Notes: generated by a model not told the origin, from the letters alone. 64,000 bases of DNA from Gigantopelta aegis (GCF_016097555.1 NW_024533018.1:27501-91500); one strand, 5' to 3'; counted from the stretch's first letter, positions 40,694-54,664 are shown. Made by a program: numbers and translations.

Positions 40694-42668
40694 GTGGAGT
40701 TAAGTGGGCTGCTTGTCTGGTTTGAAACACCCACTAAGTGGAGAAGGCTGGTGTATGTAACTGGAGATTTATCAAGAGTGGTAATATGTACAGTAACAAA
40801 GGATCTTATGTTAGTACTTACTCTGAGGAAAGACAACAGAGAACAACAAAGGTATCCTTCATACTCAAATATATTACTATATGTAATGTCACACTAGATA
40901 TCAGACCAACCCTCTAGTAGATCTAGTGGAGCAGCATGTGCTACAACACAATATCAAGGTATTAGCAGTATATTAGGTATATTGTTATTATTGTTAACAT
41001 TATAGAGTCTTCCAGTATAACTAAAGTTGATGATACAGTCCTTACAAACATACTAGGTATGATACACCTCTATTGCTCTGTGACATGTATTGTTATTTAT
41101 ATAATATATGTAGATGTTAGTAAAGATTTGAAAAAGGCAATGGGATTATGGACAAACTTACAGAGTGGGAATCACTTGGACTTGAACTGGGTCTCCATTT
41201 TTCGACATTAGATGCTATTAAAATGAAGAAAGGGGTCGAGTTAGAAAATGTATGATGAGAATGTTAGTTGCTTGGTTAAAGAAGACTGACAATGTAGCAT
41301 GTTGTCATGGTCCTTGCTGGCAACAACTTATTGAGTCATTGAGAACAATAGAAGAGAACAGAATCTAGCTGATGACATAGAGAGAAAACTACTTAATAAG
41401 AGATCATGTGATCAATCATCTTCTGCTCCATCCTCTAGTAAGAGATCAACTAACAGAGATGAGAGTAGAAGCAGGGGAATCCCCCATTAGTAGTCAGAGA
41501 CAAGATAGAAGACAACACAAGAGACAGAGAACAGATGAGGAGGATTAACTCTGACTATGATGATAATATTACTAGTAGTATTACCAAACGACAACCTCCA
41601 AGGTTACGTGAGAAGCGACAGTCTTCAAGGTCACATGACAAACAACAATCAAGATCACATGACAAATTAGCCAGACATGATGACATTCTACAAAGACCAA
41701 CAAGATCTCTTATAGTAAGTGTGTATTACTGTACATGTCTATAATATTAATGTGTGTACTATATTAATATGTGTGTCTATTATATTAATATGATATTACT
41801 AATATCGTGATACATTGTTTGTGTAGTATTTTCTTGACCTAGACAAGCATATACCTCATTGCCATTATAAGTAATTTCTCTGTTTCTCTCTCTCTCTCTC
41901 TCTCTCTCTAGCACTCAGAACTTAATGTTAGAGACCATATGATATAGTCTCTTCTATCAAATCAATACCAAGTCAACAATTATTATCAGTGTCAGGTAAG
42001 TTTATCCTAACATTTGACAGACAGCTGTATAGTTTTTTCACAAGAAACATTAATCAATCCAGTCTTATATACAATTATCATACACTTATAGTTACTATAG
42101 ATATCATTTTCCAATAAATGAACTATATCTAATATCACAGCTGCTATGTAGCTGTTTAAAATAACAGTACACCAGCTGTATCTGGAAGCAGAATGAATTA
42201 TAATATGTTTGTGGCATAATAACAGAGAACTATAACTAGAATCAGAGCTGATATCCTTCCTTCATAACTAAATGCTTGCTAGCACTCTGAAAACTATGTC
42301 ATCACACAACAAGCATAATATAATGTCATTTATTGCTCTCAACAGATATTGATGTTAGCGAAATGAGGAAAATAATCAAGAAAGTTCTCACAGAGAACTA
42401 TGCCAATTTAACTAGTTTGCCAAAAATGTCCTTACCAAAATTTGCTGCTGAAATGTTTGCTGTTGGTCTCATTAGTAGTGGAGTACAAAGGACAGCAACA
42501 TTTGATGATATTATGGAAGAATTCCAGGCTGGAATGAATTTTAAGAGAAGTCCTGCTGAATTACAAGAATATTTTGTTAAATTCTTAACAAGTTTAAACA
42601 AAGTAGGTGGTAGTTTTTGCTGCTGCCTCTAGTGTCCTTCAAGATGAATGGACCGAAGCCATCAGAAC
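40694..42668 (+). pseudogene. Second Death-module and helical-domain copy (unit B, second half)
   Basis: This is a duplicate of 31863-33790. The MELSGLLVWFETPTKWRRLV exon is intact (40694-40851). The Death module (about 41114-41400) keeps its second half, which unit A has lost, but has frame breaks near 41146 and 41223. The helical-domain exon (42348-42668) is shifted near 42617, and similarity ends right after it. The coiled-coil exons of unit A have no counterpart, so the copy lacks a 3' end. Confidence 0.75.
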
Positions 42669-43965
42669 AAAACTTAGTTGAAATGGTACAATAAGATTTG
42701 TAATGTTTTAAAGTATATAACAATGAAGTTTGACCTTTTATATCATACTTAATTCAATATAAGATTGGTCTCACTTTACAATCAGTGTACTATATCTAAC
42801 TAATATTCCAATGGACAGTAAAGAGGGTATTATTAAGCAGGTGCCTATGTAGGGATGGCATCTGTCTTCTTTCTTTTAGCCACAATTATTTTAAAAACTA
42901 TAAGGCTATTTTTATATAGATTAAGTTATCATTTCCTTTGAGGAGTATGGTTTTGTAAGTCTCATTTAGTGCTTCAATAAGTGATTTACTCTTCTTGGAG
43001 AAGCCATTTTATTTACCCTGAAAAAAAATTAAATAATATTCATGAGGAAAGAATTAGTAAGATTCTATTACTACTGAGAAATAGTTCAATCAAGGGAGAG
43101 AGTTCCCAAAGTCAAGTCAAGCAAGGCAGAGAAAAATAAAAGGACCATGGACCACTAACATGCACATACAGCACACACATGCAAAAACCTTACACTGTCT
43201 CCCAAAAGCTGGTCACATAAAATAAACTTATTATCTAAACTCTAACTCTCATTGAAATAATCATAAATACAATATTAGTATTATATTAACCTATAAGTTA
43301 AAACTGTATACTATGAAATAGATTGATCTAATCAATCCTCAGTCATATGAAAATACATTGACAAGATACTTTAATAATAATAATATTATTGTTACAGCAT
43401 GATGTTTTATTTATGAATCAGGTTGAACTATAAGATGTTATGACATGATATCGTTAAAGGTCTGCAGTAATGTCGCCTTGTCAGCAATATATTATGATTG
43501 TAGTTAATTGTCAATGTTCCCATCTATGAATGTTATGTTGAATGTCTCATTAGTTAGACCAAAGAATTTTCTTAGATGCTGACATTCTTCCTTACTATAC
43601 AATTACACGTCCATTTTGAAAAGTGATTTCCTGTGAGTACATGAAGTGTCTGTCAATTCCAGGATAATGAGTACTAATCAAAATAGTGCATATTGACATA
43701 TTGTTAATTTTTAAATGGATTTGTATAACTAATGGCAATGCATGGGTAGCAGTGGTTAAAATCAACCAATCTACTTTAATAGTGTAGCTACTTGAAGAGG
43801 ACTGTACAAATTCTTTTACAATTATTGAGTTATCACTGACCAATATCAAAGATCAACTTGACTATCCAAATGCAAAGAAATACATGTACAGATTCAAATA
43901 AGATACAATGGCATAAACATATATGTTCATTATTAAACTTACTACTCATATATGTAGGACTGGCT
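42669..43965. other. Intergenic stretch
   Basis: I see no supported gene between the end of the duplicated block and the stop of the first ZnT gene. It is AT-rich without obvious tandem repeats. One 84-codon minus-strand frame (43595-43849) has no recognisable motif. Confidence 0.6.
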
Positions 43966-46900
43966 CTAGTTTAACAAACTCCCTTCTCTGCCAGCACCCG
44001 ATCTCTTTTGACACGGACCACAGTTATCCATTTGATCTTGATAATATTCAACTTGTAATGTTGTATGAGCAAATCCATATTTATCTCGTAACATATGAGA
44101 TGCTTCAATCAAAACAGGTTGAGAGTCAGTACCAGGAGCTAAAGAGGAAAAACAAAGGACATTAGATATCCAACAATAATTTTTAAAAACAATTGTAAGA
44201 AAATATCAGAATGACAATCAAAAAAGGACAGGTAGGATAAAAACACAAACGTCTAAAAAAAACCAACATGGAGTAGTTGAGTATTTTAATTTGTACAGTC
44301 AAAGACATTCATGACTGAGTATTAACTTCCACATGCCTACTAAACCCAGCAAATATAAAGATGTAAGCTGATCGGGATGTTTATGCAATGATTATATCTT
44401 TCTGCCTACACACATTTAGCCAATGAATATGATATAATTGGTTATGACTAAGTATGTTTCACTTTTTGCTCAAGTAAAAGCTCATGTCAATCTTTTGTAC
44501 TTGTGAAAATTACTTTATAATAAGTATATCAAACTCACTTATTGCTAAATGAGCTGCTAAGGCTGCCTTACTGATAGTCAATGACCATATATGGATACTG
44601 TGAGCATGTCTAACATTTAATACTCCTTGAAGATCTTTCTCAAACTGCTTCAGTGTCAATATGGCGGGGAGCACCTGAGAAATACAAAGGGAAAAGGAAT
44701 ACATGAATTAATACTATATGTTACATTGACAATAGTATTAGTATAGTACCTTCCATGAGGACAAGCACAGCATCTCTTAAAACATAAGTGTTGAAATGAT
44801 CACCAAAATAGAGAACAGGAAAGTACATATTGGATCAACTATGTGTAGATTGGCTAATATGAGAGAGAGAGAATAAACACTGCACTATATAAGTTTTAAT
44901 ACTTACCCAAAATTTAATGATATATCCAGCAATGACCACACCTATACTCTGTATTAAGTCACCAATCACATGTATAAATGCTGCACCGTACATTGATACT
45001 GTGACCCTCTTTTTGTTATTCCTCTGTCTCTTTCTAATATTACCTTCTTCTTCTCCTTCACCATCATGATCATGACGTCTACCAGTTAATTTATGCCACC
45101 AACTTTTATGATTATGATTATGTGATCAGAATTGTGACTATGTCTGTGACTCTGTCCATGACCGTGACCATGACCATGATGATCATGTTGATGTAGTACC
45201 ATACACATAACTGTATGTGTATGTTGTATGTTGGTGTGAAGAGAGGAGAGAAGAATAGTAAGACCACTTAAAGATTCCATGAAATGATGACATAGGTTTA
45301 AATGCTGACAAGACTTGATTAAGTGACATCACTGCTGACTATTATGATCAAGTTACCCAAGACATCAGACCTTTAAATCACACCACACTGTATTTAACAT
45401 AGTCTAGTTAAGCTATAATTTTGTCAATTATAAATAGTTATATACTACATACTAGTATTAGTATTACTATTTGACTATTTACAAACTAGTCAGTCCTAAG
45501 ATTTTTTTAGACTGCGTCCATGTGATTATTTTAATTTAGGACCACTTTCTATTGTTGTATGTAAGAATTATCAGTAATGAATAAATATTATATATATCCA
45601 CTAGTACTAATGTACATTGTAAATCGATGAATATTATAATTAAGATGTTGGCTTAACAATTTTAGCCATCCATGGTACTTTAGTATGACCAACAGCTCTG
45701 AAAACTTTCCAGTCTTCAAAAAATAGTAGTCTAGAATAAAAAAAACCAGCATTTTTTACCATTTTAGAACAATTCTTTGGCATTATGTTGTCTACTTATA
45801 TTACTTACAAAACATTAAAAAAAACTCCTGTACAAGCTGTTATCAAACATAATATCAGCATTGATCTTGTTTGTCATAGTGTAGTATCCTCAATATTGCC
45901 TCATAGACTAGTACACCTGTTATTAACCATATAATTAATACTGATATAACAGCTCCCATGACCTCTGTAGGGGAAAATGAAAAAGAATAAATGAAGAGAG
46001 TGGAAAACCAATGAAAAGATGAAAGATGTGAGTCAAAGGAGATAAATAAATGGAGTCATCACAGAGGTACTGACCTGCTCTATGCCATCCAATGACATTC
46101 GTTTTGATGGGATGATGAGTGGCCATCCAAATTGAGAACAAACTAATTAAAAAACTAGCAAAATCAGAGAGCATGTGTGCAGCATCTGTCATAATAGCAA
46201 GACTATGAGAAAAATATCCACCTACAAAGGAAGTGACATAATTAAAGATAGAAATTTACAAGCCAGTCAGTGTCAGTTAGTGATAGAGGTTTACTACAAG
46301 TATATTAAACTTATTAATTTATAGAGATAGCACAAAGGAAGAACAGTTTCTTAAATAACCGTAATTATGAGCTGTTATTTTTGTAAACCATCTCAAAACA
46401 GTTTGTGGATTTTGGTGGTAAAATTATATATTTTACAGTGTGTACCAGGCAGTCCTATAAAATACTATGTATAATATGTCCATTCATTTTATTTTATTCT
46501 GTTGTTGTATGCAATATTTGTCCTTTGACCGCTGATGCATATAGAATCCAATGAAACATTAATAATCCTAATCCCAAGTGCTACAATCATCCTCTAAGCT
46601 ATATAGCTTGCTTCTCTACCTATATTTTTAGCATTCTATAGCTGTTAGTCCTCCACTAACACACTCCTACTAATTATGCAGCCTTTGTAACTCTAGTCAG
46701 TGTTTTATTGTGAAGTCAGTATGTTCAAAAGAACAATAGGATGACAATTATAATCGTGTTAACTACATCAGACAGCTATTTCTAACAAGCATAGTATTCG
46801 CTTGGAAATCAATACTACTGAAGGGAAATATTATCTTTAGATTTAGAATTATAATTAGAACAAATCACATTTATAGGGAAGCCGTAGACGAACATCCCAA

Positions 46901-47937
46901 TTCCTTTCTTCCACGAACCTTGGCGTATTTAAAAATTCCAATTAACGATCCACTTGATGAGTCCAATTTCTCATTCCCAATTCCATTTTTGGCATGTGTG
47001 CCACTTCTAGGCTTTTCTTGTTACTTAATAAAACATGGAGTGCGAGTACCACGAGCCGTCTCTTAGAATCGAGCGTCAACGAGATGTTTCCAGTTAGGTT
47101 GGGTCCCTGACTTTGGTTGTATATTGTAGTTCTATTATTTAGAGAAGCCGAGAACGGACATTAAAACTCCGTATAATCCCGCTATATTGAAATTGGAGAT
47201 AGGAATTGGAATGTCTGTCTGAGGCTTCCATACATTTAACTAACTAAATTTCTAGATTACAATAATTACTATACATAACTCTCATACTTTACCTACAACT
47301 TTCCCAATCATGAACAACAGTGCTATGACACAAGCAATTATTAGTTTTATACGAGCTTTACGACTAGTTGGATCTTTTGGTTTCAACATGACATTCACAT
47401 CGTATGGATGCATCAAGAGGTAGATCACTATTAACAATACGTATATCAGGAGATCTAATAATGGCTCAGTTTCATCAGATATTGACTTTGTTGGTGAATG
47501 GGCGTTGATCCATAGTGATGGCGATCCCTGTTTTCTAAACTCATAAGTGGTGTGGTTAATGTTGCAGAAGGGGGTCTGATCATGATGGGGGTTGAGTTTG
47601 CACATTGTATACATTGGCTACACGTACAACTTTGAGGACACACACAGACAGAAGTGTGGTTTCTGAGCAAGCTTTCTGATTCGCTGTAGTGTCATTGAAG
47701 TTGGAGTGTTTATAAATTCTCGATCAACTTTCTTCTCATCCTCAGAGAAAAAAGTAGATTGAGTTTGTCATACCTGAAACAACATAGCAGTAAATATAAT
47801 ACTTGTAGTTTTGATGATCTACCTTGTAAAAACGAGCGTGGCCTGTAAGAGACAACAGCGAGGACAGCAACAACGAAATCACTGGGTCGTGTGCGAAAAG
47901 TGTCGTGTGAAGCGAATACACACGGACCTAACGACAT
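43966..47937 (-). CDS. Zinc transporter of the SLC30 (ZnT2/3/4/8-like) family, copy 1
   Basis: A cation-diffusion-facilitator exporter that moves Zn2+ from cytosol to vesicles or outside by H+ exchange (known for the family). Minus-strand exons: 47823-47937 (start uncertain), 47293-47773, 46075-46221, 45809-45964, 44907-45210, 44750-44853, 44539-44674 and 43966-44138. Zinc-site motifs are TDAAHMLSD (TM2, His and Asp) and [11 protein letters not shown] (TM5). A His-rich loop, [13 protein letters not shown], lies between TM4 and TM5. The tail shows [21 protein letters not shown]-type [17 protein letters not shown] and [20 protein letters not shown]. The long N-terminus carries a Cys cluster, CVCPQSCTCSQCIQC. 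Frame breaks near 44788, 45130, 45860, 46080 and 47460 lie in conserved stretches, so the gene may be intact in reality. It is head-to-head with the ZIP gene. Confidence 0.85.
46877..47229. mobile_element. MITE-like inverted-repeat insertion in a ZnT intron
   Basis: The left end, GGAAGCCGTAGACGAACATC, and the reverse-complemented right end, GGAAGCCTCAGACAGACATT, form imperfect terminal inverted repeats that extend about 30 bp (both continue CCAATTCC). A further related segment, GAAGCCGAGAACGGACATT, lies inside at about 47143. The equivalent intron of ZnT copy 2 (55428-55983) lacks it, supporting a late insertion. The target-site duplication is unclear. Confidence 0.65.
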
Positions 47938-48221
47938 GTTGACAACCCAAGCTTTAATTTTAAAAATTATCACTATTATAATATTATTTTGACCATTGTC
48001 CAAATTTAAAAAAATGGAAATAGGCTGATGCTACAAAATCACTTAATGTTCTTTATGGATTAGTTCTTTGTTAATCAATTAATGTTAATTGATGATAGTC
48101 AGTGATAATATTATAACGTTTATAAATCAACGATATAAAACCCCAAGACTAAGAGCTATAAACTTAATATTGTTAATAAGCCTATTCGTTTTTACTAACA
48201 CGAGACTCAAGTTTCAACAAG
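47938..48221. promoter_or_regulatory. Putative shared promoter, ZnT copy 1 / ZIP
   Basis: About 284 bp separate the divergent start codons of a zinc exporter and a zinc importer. ACGATATAAAACC (48129-48141) contains a plausible TATA box for the ZIP side. No exact TGCRCNC metal-response core was seen within these bases. Confidence 0.45.
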
Positions 48222-51200
48222 ATGAAAAACGATCTTATTGGCACTGATCGCGTTTGTTCTTTATCATTGCGTTAAAGGTCAAGTGAACAGCGTAAGTTGT
48301 CATAGTTTTGTTGTTATATTTTTCATGCAAGCAAATGAAGGAACGTCCCTTGCATTAGGAGAGCCAATTAATCGAAATGTAGTAGTTAGCTCTTAAATTA
48401 CGATGAAATAAATAATGCACACGGCACTGAAATCGGTTGTCGTGTGTATACCCGTTTCTAGTGCCAAACAAGTTGACGTTGTATCTAAATTCTAAGCCTA
48501 AAGCATAAGACTTACATAGATTCAGCTATTTTGCTATAAATCAGCAATCTATATGATGAGTGTGTGTGTGTATGCAAGAACTTTACTTGTCATCAGCTAA
48601 AATTCTAAATTCACTTTTACAATTAATACTTTACAGTCTGTAATTTAAGTGTTGAGAATAAGCTCCAATAAAGAGCCTAAGCCTGAGGAAGTGGACGTAG
48701 CCACCACAAATGAATTCCGAGCCTATTTCAGCCTACCTCTGATTGAAGCAGAAGATAGGGAAAATCGTGGAGGGTCTTGTCCTAAGCATGACGTTAAAAC
48801 TGCTTCTAAAACTGTACAACATAGACATATCTAACTGTAATAACATTTCCTCCATTTTGTTTTGAGCCTTATAACATAACTATATTTACATGTATTGTTC
48901 TAGCGTTTGTTTGTTTTATAGTTATTCATAGTTCTGTTTACTACTTTGGACATGCCTATTGTGCTTAATTTAAGTAGAGTTTTCTTTGGTGGTTTTTTAG
49001 TGTACTAGTTTATTTCATTTATTCTTTTGTATATAAGATATATAGTCTTAGCTCCAATAAAGTCATAATCTATCTTTTTAATAGTGCCAACAGAAGATAT
49101 TTAGTTGATCAATTCAATGTTATATCCGACGTTTGTCAGTAGTTGGACCTGATGAAGCAAGTAGGTCATATAGAACATCGCCACAATGACCACGGTATGT
49201 TATTATTGAATGGGTGGTTGTTGGTGTAACTTGACTATGATGAAATGGCACCATTCACACTACTATTATTAACCCTGTGACAAATAGTGATGTCATAGTA
49301 CAAGAAGCACTCTATTGAATTCAATAGCTAATTATTACTCCTAGCAACTATGTTTGGTATAATATTGGGTTTGTTCCTCCTAGATGATGACCATGACGAT
49401 GACCATGACAATGGTCACCACAAGAAAGGATCATGATGATCACCATGACGATGATCACAACAATAATGAGACTAAACTTGCGAGACTCTATACATGTATG
49501 TAGAACAGTTATCCTCTCTCTCAATTTGACAACTGAGGACTGTCATAGAAGAACATAACCATAACTCTACAACATCATCAGTGACAGCTGCTCAAGGTGT
49601 ATAATCCTTACATGGGGAAAAACTGTGTGTATTTGTGGTTTACTATACAGACAGAATGGTCTGAGTATAAACCACAAAATATTTGTGTTGTCCTTTGAAA
49701 GTTATGAGTATAAACACACCCATGTCTAATAATGATATTTGTTGTTGTCAAGTATACTTCTTTGATATATTTTATGTGATGTTTAATGAGTGAGATATAA
49801 ATATGGTGATGAACTTTAAATTTTTGACTTTTAACTTTGAGGTGTAGTCCATCACAAGTACTATTCAATGAAAAAACAACCTGAGATAGTCATAGTTTCC
49901 TAGTTTTTCTATAGCTCATGTCCTATGTCATCACAGAGAAGTGCCATGGGACTAGAATAAAATAAACCTTTGCTCTGCAAAAAAAACGCAACTGCAATGT
50001 TAATGTGGACTATGTAGCTGTAGGCCATTACATGTACAACATCAAACTATTAAGTGTATTTTTATTAACTTTAAAAAAATAAATTAAAAAATAATGATAC
50101 CAAATCAGTAAGGTCAAAAGTTGTTACAACTGTAATGTGTGTGCTAATGTTACGTTAGGCTTCTCTCTAATGTACTCTCCTGGTCTTACACGTAGGCAAC
50201 TTTCACCAAATAAAGCATCCTTGTTTGTCTAAATATGTTTGCACACTGTGGTTTGTTAATGATAAATTAGAATTTTGAATGTAAATACTTATCATTATAT
50301 GGCTATAATTACAAATGTTCTTCTTGTGCTACGTGATGAGTGCTGGTTGTTTAGCACTACAGCTGGTATATGCTAATAGCACGGAGGAATTATGGAGATT
50401 GAATGCCTGATTGTAGTTGCTTAATAAATTACTGGTTTATCTTTGAGCCTGCTTCTGTGAAATAATATCGCCTTTGAATTCTAAACTATCTGATTTTTAT
50501 AATAATGTTCCTATTTATCGTTGAAAATAAGCAAATTAATTTTATAGTGTGCAAGAATGATTGTAAATTTTATTACTCTTGTTTTGTTTCATTTCTTGTT
50601 ATCTCTTATGTGTCATTATTCTCTATCTCATTTCCCTAGCTTTATGGCATGGTTTTCTGATGATTCTGTTAGTCTGTTGGGTTCAGTACTAGGAGTGTTT
50701 CTTGTTCCACTCATTAAACGTGATTCTAAAGTGGGGCAGACAGACTTATGAATATGTCTATGCCTTCATGATAGCCCATGGAGCATTCTGCTTTAATCAG
50801 TGACGCTGTTCTACACCTCATTCCACAGGTAAGTATCATGCATAGTTTACATAGTTTGCATATCTTTCGTTAATAATCAAATTTGGTAATTTGGTAAAAT
50901 GCTTATGACTATAGTAGCTACTAGTTAGTATTAGTTCTTTCTTGGTTTGTTCTTTTACATGGAGTGTTTATAGAATGATATTTTATAGCTTCATTGTTTG
51001 TTCCTTTACATGCCAGTGTTTATAGAATGATATTTTATAGCTTCAATTGTTTGTTCCTTTATATGGACTGTTTATAGAATGGTATTTGATATATTTATAG
51101 CTTATTTGGTTTAGCTATTATTACTTGTTAACTGAGAAACTGCTTGTTAAAATATAGTTTTTGTATACCCTAACTAATAAAGATGCCTTTTACATAAAGA

Positions 51201-52711
51201 TATTATAAGAAAACAGAGGTGGGAGTACTTGAGTAGTTATATGGCTAGTAGTAGATGGATAATTAGAATTTAATTGTTGTGTATTTGTTATATGTGTTAC
51301 TCAATAACTCTTCATGCACCCCTGCCCACTATAGTATATGTATATAAATAGATGATATCTAATTAAATAATATATTCCACATACATATCAAAGATGTAGA
51401 CAGTCATTGAACTACTAATATTATAATAATGGAAATAGAAACCAAAATCACTAGAACAAGTAGGGTAATTGAAAATACAATGTATAGTATTTACCATAAC
51501 ATCCTTGATCATTACGAATAGGATGATTGTATCAATATAATTCACTCTAGTTTTATTGTGTACTCATATAGGCATTTGGTCTTCATGCTCATGAAGAGGA
51601 GATGGACATGATCACAGTTCAGAAGAAGAGAGTAAAGACTTTATTTGGAAGGGTTGTCTTGTCTTACTGGGAACATATGGTTTCTTTCTATTGGAAGTTG
51701 CTTTGCATGGACTTGAGATTACCTAAAAAAGGGTGAAGTATATATGTGTTACATAATTGTCATAAATATTTTTATGTTTTAGAAGTCAAATAGTGCCTCT
51801 CATCATCATCGGTATGGGTGTTCTGCTGATGATAGTCATTACTCTCAGAACTACCAGAAATAAAGCTAACAAGAAATGACTCCGACAAGAAGGTATATGT
51901 TTTCATGGATTCCTGTACTGTCAGGATAAATCTTAAGAACATTTAAAATATGTTTTTATATACATTAATTTTTCATAAATTTCTAGCTTGCAGAAAAATG
52001 AAGGAAATGAAGAAGATATTGAAGTTAGAAATGGCAAATTCTGTGATGTATCTTGCCGTAAAATCCAACCTTTGGCTTGTTGATTAGTGTGGGTGATGCT
52101 GTACATAACTTTGCTGATGGGACTAGCTCTGGGTGGTGCCATAGCCCAGAGCCTCACTTTAGGATTGAGTACTATGTTTGCTGTGATCTTTCATGAAATA
52201 CCTCATGAGTTAGGTCAGTAAAACTTTTATTTAGCATCAGATACAATATAATTGTGTTGTTCATTGAACAGTGACTATGTGATCCTGATAAAATCTGGAC
52301 TACATTGGGCCACAGCATTATTTTCAACTTTTTGTCTTCTCTCACTGCAATAGTTGGTTTTCTTATAGGAGTAGCTATTAGTACAAATAGTTCACAAGCA
52401 AATGGTTGGATCCTTTCTCTTGCAGCTGGTCTCTTCTTTTATATTGCCCTCACTGATTTGGTTAGTGAAATAATACAGCACAACTAATGTATACATGTAC
52501 TTCCTTGTTCCTTTTCTTATAGCTACCTGAACTTATTCATGGAGGAGATTATGTTAAACTGACAAAGACAGGATGGAGTGGGTCACTACGTTTTTTTCTT
52601 ATAATTTGGGTTCTTTCTTGCCTTTGTTGTTCTTTGGTTTTGGCTGTGTATGAAGAAGAACTCAATGAACGATTGGTTAATTTAAAACAATTCAGAGTCT
52701 GCTGCCTTTAA
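48222..52711 (+). CDS. ZIP zinc transporter, SLC39 LIV-1-like
   Basis: ZIP proteins import Zn2+ into the cytosol (known for the family). Exon 1 (48222-48291) encodes a signal peptide of the ILLALIAFVLYHCVKGQ type, one base out of frame with its ATG because of an A run. Asp/His-rich segments follow (about 49382-49460, HDDDHDDDHDNGHHKK). Then come 50640-50828 (SLLGSVLGVFLVPLIKRDS to SDAVLHLIPQ), about 51572-51735 (FGLHAHEEE; GTYGFFLLEVALHGLE) and about 51783-51890. The metal-site motifs are VGDAVHNFADG and FHEIPHELG (about 52060-52213). Exons 52271-52460 (WATALFFNFLSSLTAIVGFL) and 52523-52711 end the gene. The HNFxDG plus HEXPHE pair marks the LIV-1 group. Breaks near 48225, 50803 and 52118 interrupt conserved text. 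Middle exons are uncertain. Confidence 0.85.
48661..49062 (+). other. Segment bounded by 13-bp direct repeats (in ZIP intron)
   Basis: AGCTCCAATAAAG occurs at 48661-48673 and 49050-49062. Between them is a 61-codon frame (48649-48834) of polar composition with no known motif. A TATATAAG-like sequence (about 49030) precedes the second copy. It may be a small insertion with LTR-like ends or coincidence. I do not assign function. Confidence 0.25.
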
Positions 52712-53314
52712 AATTGCTAAAAGTTTTTCTGAGTGAAACAATATTTAGTTTTGTATAATGGAGTACTTATTTGCTTTTTAATGTTTTCCCCTGAGTAATT
52801 ATATTTAGTTCCATGTACTAAAATGAGTACATGTTGATTTTTGTTTGTTGATGGAAATTAAAAATACTTGACAGTTGGAAAAAAATAAATTCTTTATTTC
52901 TTTAGTAACAGTCTATAGATTCGACAGGACATTTTCTTATGTAATGTTAATGATTAAAGCTTTCAAGGGTGTATGAAAATTTCTGTTGGAACCTCTAGAC
53001 AAACACGATCACATAAAGCTCAATCCGATCTTTGACAAGGGTGTGTCAAAGGTATAGCAGTAAATCATTACCACATCTTGTATCTACAGCTGCTGACCAT
53101 ATGAAACCTCACATTGCAAAATGCACAAGTACTTGCATCCCACCACTATAGGTGAATAAATAAAGGTTATTATATAATCAATTATTGAAAACTCTAATAT
53201 AATATATATATATAAATAAACAAAACAGACAATAATAAAACATCATTGATCAACAATCTATAATGCATTTTCACACAAATATGTACACACAGTAAAATAC
53301 AAATCTGTTAAAAA
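52712..53314. other. Convergent intergenic region
   Basis: Between the ZIP stop (plus) and the ZnT copy 2 stop (minus). It is AT-rich, with an AATAAA-type signal at about 52883 and a short AT run near 53203. No gene is seen. Confidence 0.6.
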
Positions 53315-54621
53315 TTAGAACATGTGTCTTCCTTTAAATAACTTCTTTATATAGGAACAGAATTTCTTTTCAAGTTCAAAAAATCTCCTATTCTCCTCTC
53401 TTCTTGAAGGGGTATTGGCACGTGATGTCCTTTGACATGTACCACAGTTATTCATTTTATCTTGATAATATTCAACTTGTAATGTTGTATGAGCAAATCC
53501 ATATTTATCTCGTAACATATGAGATGCTTCTATCAAAAAACAGGTTGAGAATCAGTACCAGGAGCTAGAGAAAAAGATAGAAATAAAGTGCTAATGTAAA
53601 ACTAGAAGTGATAAATGAGTCTTATATGATGCTAATAAGCCTAATATCACAGTAATACAAAGGAGAGTGTGTAGAACAAAAAACTACAGAAGAGGTGGAG
53701 TCAACAAACTGACATACCATCTGCTGCATTAATTGAGATAATATTTATCTACTGTATATTAGTAAATGTTTATTGCTAAGAGTTTAAATTTGTTGATTTG
53801 GCAACAGTTATCCCATCAAACTATCAAGTTATCACTAATTCCTGTTATCACAGATAAAGATATGAATGCAGACAAATATAAAATAGTCCCTCAGCAGCAA
53901 ATTTACAATTGTGATTTAATTGTGTAATATTTAATTTAATTATCAAACTCACTATTGCTAAATGAGCTGCTAAGGCTGCCTTACTGATAGTCAATGACCA
54001 TATATGGATAACTATGAGCATGTCTAACATTTAATACTCTTGAAGATCTTTCTCAACTGCTTCAGTGTCAATATGGGGGGAGCACTGAGAAATACAAAAG
54101 GAAAAAGGAATACATGAATTAATACTATATGTTACATGACAATAGTATTATATATAGTACCTTCCATGAGGACAAGCATAGCATCTCTTAAAACATTAAG
54201 TGTTGAAATGATCACAAAATAGAGAACAGGAAAGTACATAGTGGATCAACTATGTGTAGATTGGGCTAATATGAGAGAGAGAGAATAAACACTGCACTAT
54301 ATAAGTTTTAATAATTACCCAAAATTTAATGATATATCAGCAATGACCACACTATACCTGTATTAGATCACCAATCACATGTATAAATGCTGCACGTACA
54401 TTGATACTGTGACCCTCTTTTTTGTTGTTCTCTGTCTCTTTCTAATATTACCTTCTTCTTTCCTTCACCATCATGATCATGATGTCTACCAGTTAATTTA
54501 TGCCACCAACTTTTATGATTATAGCTGGGTTGATCAGAATTATGACTATGTCCATGACCATGACCGTGACCGTGACCATGATGATCATGCTGATGTAGTA
54601 CCATACACATACTATATAGGG

Positions 54622-54655
<34 letters not shown>

Positions 54656-54664
54656 GAGAAGGAC

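Noticed and set aside
38012-42668. Unit B as a second functional Roco gene
   Set aside because: It lacks ankyrin and Roc parts, begins mid-COR and has nonsense substitutions, not only homopolymer indels.
48416-48422. TGCACAC, a match to the metal-response core TGCRCNC, in the first ZIP intron
   Set aside because: A single 7-base degenerate match is expected by chance and has no clustered partner in the promoter.
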